From CAMPJM01 sp964440915 (lineage in GTDB: Bacteria > Bacteroidota > Bacteroidia > Cytophagales > Cyclobacteriaceae), in NCBI GenBank assembly GCA_964440915.1, contig CAYTTV010000006.1, forward strand, positions 21,767-85,766: 64,000 bases of DNA, in the 5' to 3' direction. Positions within the stretch are counted from its first letter, which is position 1, and each line of letters begins with the position of its first letter. Shown piece by piece: positions 52,787-60,387 of this stretch. Below the pieces are notes generated by a model, which had not been told where the DNA came from, did no database searches, and worked only from the letters and a program-made list of their open reading frames with translations. A program made the translations under genes and the position numbers.

Positions 52787-53071
52787 CTAGTCTGGGTTCA
52801 TTTGGCTCAGTGCCTTCTCACTAAAGAGGGCTTCTACTTTGAACACGTCTACCTGTAGGTGCCAATCATTTTGAGGCTGAAAGCAGACCACGGGACCAAA
52901 CTTGCACCGGTCTGTACAGTCTGTTTTAATCACTTCTGCTCTTTTTTGAAGCTTGTTTTCCTTTATTAAAGACTTGAAAGATTTTGCGATCTCCTTACCT
53001 CCTCGCTTTTTGCACTTATCACCTGTACAAACATAAATCACTTGCTCTGGAATTATTGATTCATTTCCCAT
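52787..53071 (-). CDS. Thioredoxin-like [2Fe-2S] protein
   Basis: A 94-residue cytosolic protein. Cysteines in IYVCTGDKCKKRGG and TDCTDRCKFGPVVCF follow the thioredoxin-fold [2Fe-2S] ferredoxin layout (C-x4-C ... C-x3-C). Such proteins bind a redox cluster; partners here are unknown. It ends one base after the DUF3347 stop on the other strand and lies 46 bp upstream of the Nudix gene on its own strand. Confidence 0.85.
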   Translation of the reverse strand: MGNESIIPEQVIYVCTGDKCKKRGGKEIAKSFKSLIKENKLQKRAEVIKTDCTDRCKFGPVVCFQPQNDWHLQVDVFKVEALFSEKALSQMNPD

Positions 53072-53117
53072 CTAAATCGTCTTAATGATCATTCTCTAAT
53101 TTATTATGCAATAACCT

Positions 53118-53762
53118 CTACAGCTTCCCATAAAGTTTCTCCTTTCCCAAGATATATTTCAACTCACTCAGTATCATAGCCGTAGCACCCCATACTACTT
53201 GCCCGCCTATATCGAAATAAGGTGCTTTGAGGTCATAGCCTCTAACATGGATGTCTTTTGTTTTTACGATGCTATCATCCATAAATTCCTCTACGGGAGA
53301 TTCTATTATAGCTTGCACTTCATATGGGTTGGGGTTGAAACGAGGTGTGCGAGGCGTATAAGCAACCACTGGCTCCACGATAATATCACTCGCCATCACA
53401 TATAATGTAGAAAGCCTGCCCAATACTACCACGTCTTTGGATCTTACACCAATCTCTTCCTCTGTTTCACGTACTGCAGTAGCGATGTAGTCCTTGTCCT
53501 GTTCTTCTTTTTTTCCTCCTGGCAAACTGATCTGCCCACCATGCACACCATCATAGTCGGGCCGCAACATCAAAGGGAAATATACTTGCGCCTCTTTCGG
53601 ATAAAACAATATGAGAACGCTGCCATGTTGTGTTCGCGATGTAGATCTTCCCACTAGCTTTGCATATTGAGTGCTGGTGGCCAGCATCTCGTTGTGTGCC
53701 TGCTCTCCTGGCAAAGGTTGGCTTAACCCATTCTTTAAATTTTTTATAAAAGTATCGAACAT
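53118..53762 (-). CDS. Nudix CoA pyrophosphatase-like hydrolase
   Basis: A 214-residue Nudix protein. The box G-G-x5-x-E-x7-R-E-x2-E-E is met by GGKKEEQDKDYIATAVRETEEEIG (positions about 84-107), and LMLRPDYDGVHGGQISLPGG before it is the CoA-pyrophosphatase signature. It should split CoA or NDP-linked substrates. Length is normal. A gap of 541 bp lies upstream. Confidence 0.9.
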   Translation of the reverse strand: MFDTFIKNLKNGLSQPLPGEQAHNEMLATSTQYAKLVGRSTSRTQHGSVLILFYPKEAQVYFPLMLRPDYDGVHGGQISLPGGKKEEQDKDYIATAVRETEEEIGVRSKDVVVLGRLSTLYVMASDIIVEPVVAYTPRTPRFNPNPYEVQAIIESPVEEFMDDSIVKTKDIHVRGYDLKAPYFDIGGQVVWGATAMILSELKYILGKEKLYGKL

Positions 53763-53993
53763 GCTAATTTTTTCTGGCTTTTAAAGTGGCCAATTGCTGG
53801 CATCTGATTTTTTTGAAGCAAAATTACAAAACTCCAGGAATATGATGCGTTGAATAGTCGATGTGTATTGTTGGTCAACAAACTGGTTGTGCCATACATA
53901 GGTGGAGAAAGGACAGGAAATCGGTAACGCTTATAAATACCGATGCTTGGTAATGCACTAACCCAAGAAAGGGTCAGATAAGTACAGATGATG
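53763..53993. other. Gap upstream of the Nudix gene
   Basis: No gene. A TAATTTTG on the minus strand (53819-53826) is a possible Nudix promoter, without a good -33 TTG. Short inverted motif CGGTA ... TACCG at about 53922-53942. Confidence 0.4.
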
Positions 53994-54133
53994 GTAGGAG
54001 CGGCAAGGATAGAGCGGATACCCCGGCAAGGGTGGATTTGGTTAGAGTAAGATAAGCATCAAAAACCACAATGGCAGCAAGAAAACTCGGGGGCGGGCCG
54101 GAGTAGCAGTGATAGCCCGTATGCCGCCCAAAT
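53994..54133 (+). repeat. GC-rich intergenic repeat, copy C
   Basis: Begins GTAGGAGCGGCAAGGATAGA (53994) and ends GATAGCCCGTATGCCGCCCA then AAT (54133). It is longer than copy B by about 50 bp in the variable centre. GGCGG at its right side can pair with CCGCC, so it is also foldable. Confidence 0.75.
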
Positions 54134-54303
54134 TTTCTTTTGAAAGCTCAGGCAAAAATATAATGCTCCTCAAAATCAAAATCTATCCTGCCAGGCCATG
54201 GTCGCTGTGCGTTAAGCGACCTTAGGCACTTTTCAGATCGCTCCAAATTTCCCGTTCTGGCCTAACGCTACATGCTTTTATTCTGATGGCAAAATGATGC
54301 TGG
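54134..54303. other. Gap between repeat copy C and the giant gene
   Basis: No gene. GGTCGC and GCGACC (54198-54220 region) form a 6-bp hairpin with a 10-nt loop, inside longer AGGCCA / TGGCCT arms. It could end transcription of the leftward giant gene, though there is no clear T-tract. Confidence 0.35.
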
Positions 54304-57300
54304 TTATCGTTTAATAAACTTCCAGGTTTCCACTTTACCATCAATTTCTACCTTGATGAAATAAATGCCTTCTGGCTGTGCCTGCATGTCCACTTCTATA
54401 TTCAGTTTGTTAGCAGGAGCTGTTTGGACAGTTTTTACAACTTCGCCGAGCATATTCACAATATATATTTTTGAGGCCAATGATTTCCGGAAGTTAGCCT
54501 CTATGTATAAAGTTTCACGCACTGGATTTGGATACAATTGGTAGAACTCGATATTAGGACTGTCGTTAAGCCCTAAGATATGCGGCACTACAAACGGGGC
54601 GGAAGCTTGGCAACCGACAGCATCAAAGACTGTAACGGCGTATTCACCCCCATCCAAACCGGTGATAGTCGGAGTTTCTAATGCTTGATAGGACCAAATA
54701 TAGCTATAGGGCGGTACGCCACCGGATACTTCAATGGCAATAGATCCATCTTTCTGATTATCCCTTGATTCTGTAACCGTGCCTACAATTTCCATAGGAC
54801 TTGACACTTGAATCATGACGATATTGCTGATGTTTTCTTCACACGCATTGCCGAGCACGATCCTTCTGTACTGATATGTGCCGGGCTCATCTAGGGAAGT
54901 CACTTCAAGGCTTGCCGCATTTCCTCCAACTGCCACCCAAGCGCCATCGTTGTATTTTCTTTCATACTGATACATAAAGTTGCCACTACCCCCTTCAGGT
55001 ATCGCACCATCGATGACAAACCCCTCTGAGGTGCTACAATAGTTGGTGGTTTCCGGTGCCACAATTGTATTATTGGTAATAGGTGGGTATACAGATATTG
55101 TCAATACTTCACTTGTACTGCTACAAACACCAGCGGTAACCGTTCGTCTGTATTTGTAAGTGCCAAGAGATAATGGCTCAGTTTCATGATAGTTGGCCTC
55201 CGTGCCTACTTCCACAAAACCTTCTTCATTTTTCTCTCTTTCCCATAGATAATTATAGGTGCCATCGCCTCCACTCATGGTTGAGCCTGTTAATATCACA
55301 TCGGTACCCATATTGCAATAGCCCTCTGTACCTGTAATAACATTGGCGCTTAATTCGGGATATAATGTTATCTTGACCACATTACTGATGGAGGGATCAC
55401 ATAATCCGGAAGTCACTATCCTCCTGTATTCATATTCTCCCGGAACTGTGAGGCTGGCATCGTCCAGGTCTTTTGTGTTGATTCCGAGATCCAAGAATTC
55501 CCCACCATCTATACTTCTTTCCCATGCGTAGGTATATGTACCGTCACCGCCTTCGGGCATAGATGCTTCTAATTCGATTGATGCTGGCACGCCACAATAT
55601 TCGTTTAGCGTTGGTGCTATTGCCGTATTGTTGACCACAGGGTGAAGCACTTTTACAAACAATACTGCACTGGTATCGCGGCAGACGCCATTGGTGACTA
55701 TTCTACGATAATGATAATCGCCCGGAGGTAATTCACTTGCAGCATAATCCTTCGTATTGGAGTTGAGGTGTGTAAAATTCACCCCGTCTGTACTTCTCTC
55801 CCATCTAAAAACAAAACTACCATTGCCGCTTCCTCCACTCACTACACTTCCTTCGATTGTAAATGGTGATGACTCAGCACAATATATCACTTCTTCTCCC
55901 TCTATCGTATTGTCCTCGATTTCGGGATAGATATATATAGATAAGGCATTGCTTGTTTTTTCAACACATGTAAATGAAGTGACCTTTCTTCTATAGTAAT
56001 AGTAGCCATAATCAGGAATGTTGGTATCGCGCAATACCTCACCAGTAGCTATCTCTTGATAATTTATTTGATCGGTACTTCTTTCCCATACATAAAGGTA
56101 TGTACCGTTTCCTCCCTGTGGCCCGCCGTTAGCGCTTTTGATAACAACCTCAGAGGGCTTGCCACAATACTCTTGGAATGGAGCTTCTGCTACTATATTG
56201 AAGTTGGAAATTGGCTTATATATTTCTACTATGACAGGATCGCTATAGATGACGCCGCACGTTAATGACTCTAGCGCTCTTCTATAAGAATACTTTCCTG
56301 GACCCAAGGTTTCGGTTTCCTCATAATCTTTAGTATCTCCTCCTACAACCTCATATGCTTCGCCATCTTTGCTCCTTTGCCATACAAATGAAAATACACC
56401 ATCGCCACCTGTAGGCTGCTCGCCTATAACTTCAAAGCCTGTGGCCGTTAGGCAAAATTCATCGACAGCCGGACTTCCAATGCCTATGTTTGCTACTGCT
56501 GGATAAAGGGTAAAAGCAAATATATTGCTCATATGAGGCACGTAGCAGTTTGTGGTCCTCACCTCTCTTCTAATTTCATAAAAACCAGGAATGGTTATTT
56601 CGCCTGGATCATAATCTTTGCCTGTTGCACCATCTATTTTCTCCCAATCTCCATAGTTTAAGCGCTGGTACCATGAGTATTCATTAAGGGCAGGATTGCC
56701 AGTTTGTGCTACAGACCCTACAATAATGTCCAAATCTATTGAACCACAATAATCACCTTCCACTACTGCAATGGTATCGTCTATGACCTCACATTTATTA
56801 GAGCCTGTAATATAGAATTGCTCAAGGCCTGTACTCACATTATTGAAAGACAATGTTTTGGTAACCGGATCGGATAAACTAAGTGGTTGTTCTAGCGCCT
56901 GTCCATAAATATAAGCCATGATTGATGCTTCATTGCCTCTTGGATCATCAGGATGGTATTTAAATATGCCATCAAAGTTTAGCGCCCCTAAAGTAGAATT
57001 CAAAATCCAGTGACGCTCGATTCGATTAGTAGAGTTGTCATATAAATACTTCTGATCACTTAGACCAATATCCAGATAGCTAACGGGTGAAAAGTTGCCT
57101 GAATTGATATTGATATTGGCTGGGGTAAATGCATTCGCTGTACCAATAGGAAAGTAAAAATCACCCGGCCCTTCAAACACCTTTCGAAGAGAAGACGTTT
57201 CATCCAACTTGATATAAGTGCTTTCAGAAAAAGTACCCTCTATTGGCAAGGCACTCGGCCCCATAGTAAGTATTACACCACTGAGGTTAAGTATCCCATT

Positions 57301-58437
57301 GTTGTGCAAGGAGAGACCTCCAGTAAGTGTTCGTCCTTCATGCAGATAAATAGTCGAATTGTCTATAATAAGATGACTCGGGCCATTGGTTGCAGGAAAT
57401 AAAAAATCATCAGTAATTACGTGACTTCCATCTTTATATTTTAAACTACCATTAATCCCATACGCTACGGTATATCCAGAAGGATTGAGAAGATCGGGAT
57501 TTGTTATTGTCAATGTCCCATTGATGGTAGTATTGCCTGATAAGATCTTGTTAAGGCTTCCCTGGAGAATCAAATTATTATAAGTGTCTATGGGAGCAGC
57601 TGCAGTGATCCCACCATTTGATGGTAAAACAATGTCTATCCCTGCCGCTTCTGCTATTACAGTACCTTTCAGCAATACCTCTTCAGACGCTATGACAAGT
57701 TCGGTGGAAGAAAGGTTTAGCGTAGCCAAAGAATCCAATTCAAAACTCAACATAGGTTGATCTACGTTTCGCATTATACCCTTTGCTGGCGGATTAAATT
57801 CCACATGAGCACCTAAAAACAGCTTGCCGTTATCCGTGTGCTCTTTGTTGCCCACCAGTAAGGAGTCGGCATTTACGGTGAAGTTGCCCGAAAGCACCTT
57901 TAAGTTTCCGATGCGGAAGTTGTCTTCAAGCGTCGCAGTAGCCCCTTCTTCAAGGTCAATTACCATGTTATATTCGGATAATGCATTGGCTGTTCCTCCC
58001 GACCCCGGGACAACAATAGCTCGGCTTTCACCTCGAAAGGACAAAGCACCTTGGTCCTCTGATATGATTATAAAATCAGCATTTTGCGGCACCACCCCAT
58101 GGGCAATAGGAAAACTATTGTCAGAGAAGAAGCCAAGTTGGCCCCAAACCTGTATGGCATTATTTCCCAATACCAAAAGTGACCCTACATTTAGGTGTAG
58201 ATCATGGCAAGTTGACTCACTTTGCACCATCACTACGATACCATCAGGGATATAGACATTATTATTTTGCGAAGGAATTTCGACAGGGGATACCCATTCG
58301 CCATTTTCATATATTTTCCAAATGTCTGGATCATCCCAAGATCCCGTGGCTATCGCTATGAAGTCGCCTTCATTTTGTGCAATAGTTGGAAAAGAAAAAA
58401 TAAGGAATAGAAAAAAAGTAGTAATAAAGCTTTTCAT
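54304..58437 (-). CDS. Giant T9SS cargo protein with seven PKD-like repeats
   Basis: A 1,377-residue secreted protein. Signal peptide MKSFITTFFLFLIFSFPTIAQ; an N-terminal beta-helix-like region (about 25-550); seven tandem repeats of about 90 residues (about 550-1210), each with a Y/F-C start, a G-G-x-G-x-Y-x-W-E-R-S core and an Y-R-R-x-V-x-x-x-x-C end; a SprB-type unit (DGSIAIEVSGGVPPYSYIWSY); and a C-terminal T9SS type A sorting domain (YQLYPNPVRETLYIE ... EGIYFIKVEID). The paired Cys per repeat suggest one disulfide each. Likely an adhesin or surface filament. An in-frame ATG at 58500 lies before the signal peptide. Confidence 0.87.
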   Translation of the reverse strand: MKSFITTFFLFLIFSFPTIAQNEGDFIAIATGSWDDPDIWKIYENGEWVSPVEIPSQNNNVYIPDGIVVMVQSESTCHDLHLNVGSLLVLGNNAIQVWGQLGFFSDNSFPIAHGVVPQNADFIIISEDQGALSFRGESRAIVVPGSGGTANALSEYNMVIDLEEGATATLEDNFRIGNLKVLSGNFTVNADSLLVGNKEHTDNGKLFLGAHVEFNPPAKGIMRNVDQPMLSFELDSLATLNLSSTELVIASEEVLLKGTVIAEAAGIDIVLPSNGGITAAAPIDTYNNLILQGSLNKILSGNTTINGTLTITNPDLLNPSGYTVAYGINGSLKYKDGSHVITDDFLFPATNGPSHLIIDNSTIYLHEGRTLTGGLSLHNNGILNLSGVILTMGPSALPIEGTFSESTYIKLDETSSLRKVFEGPGDFYFPIGTANAFTPANININSGNFSPVSYLDIGLSDQKYLYDNSTNRIERHWILNSTLGALNFDGIFKYHPDDPRGNEASIMAYIYGQALEQPLSLSDPVTKTLSFNNVSTGLEQFYITGSNKCEVIDDTIAVVEGDYCGSIDLDIIVGSVAQTGNPALNEYSWYQRLNYGDWEKIDGATGKDYDPGEITIPGFYEIRREVRTTNCYVPHMSNIFAFTLYPAVANIGIGSPAVDEFCLTATGFEVIGEQPTGGDGVFSFVWQRSKDGEAYEVVGGDTKDYEETETLGPGKYSYRRALESLTCGVIYSDPVIVEIYKPISNFNIVAEAPFQEYCGKPSEVVIKSANGGPQGGNGTYLYVWERSTDQINYQEIATGEVLRDTNIPDYGYYYYRRKVTSFTCVEKTSNALSIYIYPEIEDNTIEGEEVIYCAESSPFTIEGSVVSGGSGNGSFVFRWERSTDGVNFTHLNSNTKDYAASELPPGDYHYRRIVTNGVCRDTSAVLFVKVLHPVVNNTAIAPTLNEYCGVPASIELEASMPEGGDGTYTYAWERSIDGGEFLDLGINTKDLDDASLTVPGEYEYRRIVTSGLCDPSISNVVKITLYPELSANVITGTEGYCNMGTDVILTGSTMSGGDGTYNYLWEREKNEEGFVEVGTEANYHETEPLSLGTYKYRRTVTAGVCSSTSEVLTISVYPPITNNTIVAPETTNYCSTSEGFVIDGAIPEGGSGNFMYQYERKYNDGAWVAVGGNAASLEVTSLDEPGTYQYRRIVLGNACEENISNIVMIQVSSPMEIVGTVTESRDNQKDGSIAIEVSGGVPPYSYIWSYQALETPTITGLDGGEYAVTVFDAVGCQASAPFVVPHILGLNDSPNIEFYQLYPNPVRETLYIEANFRKSLASKIYIVNMLGEVVKTVQTAPANKLNIEVDMQAQPEGIYFIKVEIDGKVETWKFIKR

Positions 58438-58750
58438 AATATGCTGGTCTATAAGTGCTGGGAGAGCACTATAAAAGTAAAATTTTTTCATACAACACAC
58501 ATTTGGAGTAAAGAAAAGACTTATGCTCGGTTTTATCCCAACTAAAATGTTTGAAATATTACATACCTAAGTAAGGCTTTGAAAAATAAGCAGTTGATGT
58601 TGAAGGCAATGATGCCACTAGCTTTTTTTAAAACCCTTTCGTACCAACCATATATATAAAAGTTATTGGATCAATTACGATGGGCAATTCATTTTAAACG
58701 CATTCTTTTCTGGTAGACTTTTATTAAGATAGATGACTTGTTTAAAAACT
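58438..58750. other. Gap upstream of the giant gene
   Basis: About 300 bp between the giant gene and the Rrf2 operator. It should contain the giant gene promoter but no exact TAnnTTTG is found on the minus strand. GTGCTGGGAGAGCAC near 58457 is a small hairpin. Nothing else seen. Confidence 0.4.
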
Positions 58751-58775
58751 AATTGTAATAACATTTGTTACAATT
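58751..58775. promoter_or_regulatory. Dyad operator upstream of rrf2
   Basis: AATTGTAA-N9-TTACAATT. It covers the TTTG (58764-58767) that serves as -33 for the rrf2 promoter, so binding should repress. The same TGTAA-N9-TTACA core recurs before qorB. Confidence 0.7.
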
Positions 58776-58796
58776 AAGAAATAATGGGTATCTTTG
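58764..58796 (+). promoter_or_regulatory. rrf2 promoter
   Basis: TTTG (58764-58767), 21 bp, TATCTTTG (58789-58796), an exact -7 box. Transcription should begin near 58802, two or three bases before the ATG at 58805, an almost leaderless mRNA. Confidence 0.65.
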
Positions 58797-58804
58797 CCCT
58801 CGAC

Positions 58805-59215
58805 ATGAACAATACAAGGTTTGCCACCGTAGTGCACATTTTAACAATCTTAGCAGACAACCCTAGCGAATATCTGAGTTCTGACTGGATTGCACAGAGT
58901 ATCAATATTAATCCGGTAATTGTGCGAAAAGAGTTGGGCGTGTTGAAGGACCAAGGGTTGGTAATGAGCCGCAAAGGCAAAGAAGGAGGGTCGATATTAA
59001 ATAGATCGAGTGACAAAATCTCATTGGCTGATATCTATATAATGGTAAAAAACTCAGAAGTGTTGGGCAAAAAAAACCTCCGCACGAATCCTCAATGTCC
59101 AATAGGAAAGGATATTAATAATAAACTAGAAGACTTATTTAATGAAACTGACGCATTGGTGATAGCATCGCTACAACAAAAGACATTGGAAAGTTTTGTG
59201 AAGCAGTTTCGTTAA
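58805..59215 (+). CDS. Rrf2-family transcriptional regulator
   Basis: A 136-residue winged-helix repressor. ATVVHILTILADNPSEYLSSDWIAQSI (about 6-32) and VIVRKELGVLKDQGLVMSRKGKEGG (about 39-63) are the Rrf2 fold. It has one Cys (about 92, in PQCPIGKDI) and lacks the three-Cys cluster motif of IscR and NsrR, so it is like the cluster-free YwnA/CymR-type subgroup; a single-Cys redox switch is possible. A start at 58784 exists in frame but lies in the promoter. It is followed by qorB, with matched operators before both. Confidence 0.88.
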   Translation: MNNTRFATVVHILTILADNPSEYLSSDWIAQSININPVIVRKELGVLKDQGLVMSRKGKEGGSILNRSSDKISLADIYIMVKNSEVLGKKNLRTNPQCPIGKDINNKLEDLFNETDALVIASLQQKTLESFVKQFR

Positions 59216-59229
59216 TTTTTTTACGCTTA

Positions 59230-59252
59230 TATGTAATAAAAATTGTTACATA
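59230..59252. promoter_or_regulatory. Dyad operator upstream of qorB
   Basis: TATGTAA-N9-TTACATA, 34 bp before the qorB ATG. It shares TGTAATAA and TTGTTACA with the rrf2 operator and the same nine-base spacing. A qorB -7 box is not evident. Confidence 0.65.
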
Positions 59253-59285
59253 ATTATTCAATAATCAATTAAATAAATTTATAAA

Positions 59286-60137
59286 ATGAAAACAGGCATA
59301 ACAGGAGCAACAGGACAATTAGGTCGCTTAGTTGTAGAAAAGTTAAAAGAAAGGGAAGCTACTGAAAACCTTGTAGCATTGGTGCGTTCTCCCGAGAAAG
59401 CAGCAGATTTGGGTATTGAAGCCCGCGCATTTGATTATAACAAACCAGAAATTTTAGCTAATTCGCTACACGGGATTGACAAACTATTGTTGATTTCGGC
59501 AAATGAAATTGGGCAACGTAAAACCCAACATGAGAATGTAATCAAAGCGGCTCAAGAAGCAGGCATAAAATGGATCGTTTATACCAGCCTACTTCACGCA
59601 GATACCTCTTCATTGGGCTTGGCAGAAGAACATGTGGAGACCGAAAAGGCCTTGAAAGCATCAGGAATACCTTATACCATCTTGCGCAATGGTTGGTATA
59701 CGGAAAACTATTTAGGCTCAATTGCTGGGGCTGTAGCTTCAGGCGCCCTTATAGGGAGTGCTGGAGAAGGCAAAATATCTTCCGCAACTCGTGAGGATTA
59801 TGCCGAAGCAGCTGCTGCTGTCCTAACTGCGGAGGGCCACCAGGGCAAAGTGTACGAATTGGCAGGTGACGAAGCTTATACAATGGCGGAATTGGCTGCT
59901 GAAATTTCCCGCCAAGCTGACAAGGACATCCCTTACAACAACCTTCCTGAACAAGAATATATAGCAGCTTTAAAGTCCTTAGACGTACCTGAGGGTTTTG
60001 CTCAAACACTTGCAGGTTGGGATATTGGAATATCCGAAAATGACTTGCTCAATGAGAGTAAGACGCTTTCCAAACTTATCGGCCAACCGACAACCCCTAT
60101 GGCTGAAACAGTAAAAAAAGCATTGACCCAATCATAA
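59286..60137 (+). CDS. qorB: NAD(P)H:quinone oxidoreductase 2 (NmrA-type)
   Basis: A 283-residue NmrA/atypical SDR protein. The NADPH motif GATGQLG (7-13) and the phrases YTSLLHADTS, LGLAEEHVETEKAL, LRNGWYTENYLGS, and SKTLSKLIGQPTT match E. coli QorB (YtfG) closely from memory. It reduces quinones in two-electron steps, avoiding semiquinones. In E. coli the neighbour regulator is an HxlR protein; here it is Rrf2. It has its own operator and a strong terminator. Confidence 0.93.
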   Translation: MKTGITGATGQLGRLVVEKLKEREATENLVALVRSPEKAADLGIEARAFDYNKPEILANSLHGIDKLLLISANEIGQRKTQHENVIKAAQEAGIKWIVYTSLLHADTSSLGLAEEHVETEKALKASGIPYTILRNGWYTENYLGSIAGAVASGALIGSAGEGKISSATREDYAEAAAAVLTAEGHQGKVYELAGDEAYTMAELAAEISRQADKDIPYNNLPEQEYIAALKSLDVPEGFAQTLAGWDIGISENDLLNESKTLSKLIGQPTTPMAETVKKALTQS

Positions 60138-60140
60138 CAA

Positions 60141-60186
60141 AAACTGCAAGCCTGATGATTGCAAAAATTTATCAGGCTTGCTGTTT
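60141..60186 (+). terminator. Strong intrinsic terminator after qorB
   Basis: 11-bp arms GCAAGCCTGAT (60146-60156) and ATCAGGCTTGC (60171-60181), extended by AAAAC / GTTTT across one T-T mismatch, followed by TTTTATG. Confidence 0.8.
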
Positions 60187-60202
60187 TATGTCACATTTCC
60201 CA

Positions 60203-60267
60203 TACAGCCAAGGGCCCAAAATTACCAGCTGAGCTTTCTCATCGACTACTCGAATTTTGTGGCTGTA
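60203..60267. repeat. Long inverted repeat between qorB and CotH gene
   Basis: TACAGCCA and CAAAATT (60203-60210, 60217-60223) pair with AATTTTG and TGGCTGTA (60253-60267), 15 bp with one 6-base bulge and a 29-base loop. It is 121 bp beyond the CotH gene stop. May be a terminator, a small structured RNA or a remnant of a mobile element. Confidence 0.5.
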
Positions 60268-60387
60268 TTTCTTAAATTTTCTTTCTGGCCTATACTACCA
60301 CTTTTAAGCTTTTCTGAATAGTGTAACAAGTCTGGATGTTTTATCAAACTCAACCCTCCAATATTAAGGGATATCAGCTAAACCCTC

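Noticed and set aside
57824..58255. Plus-strand frame of 143 codons inside the giant gene
   Set aside because: Antisense shadow of the repeat protein; Ser/Pro-rich with no domain.
58784..58804. Seven-codon N-terminal extension of the Rrf2 regulator
   Set aside because: The upstream ATG lies before and inside the TATCTTTG -7 box, so it would not be transcribed.
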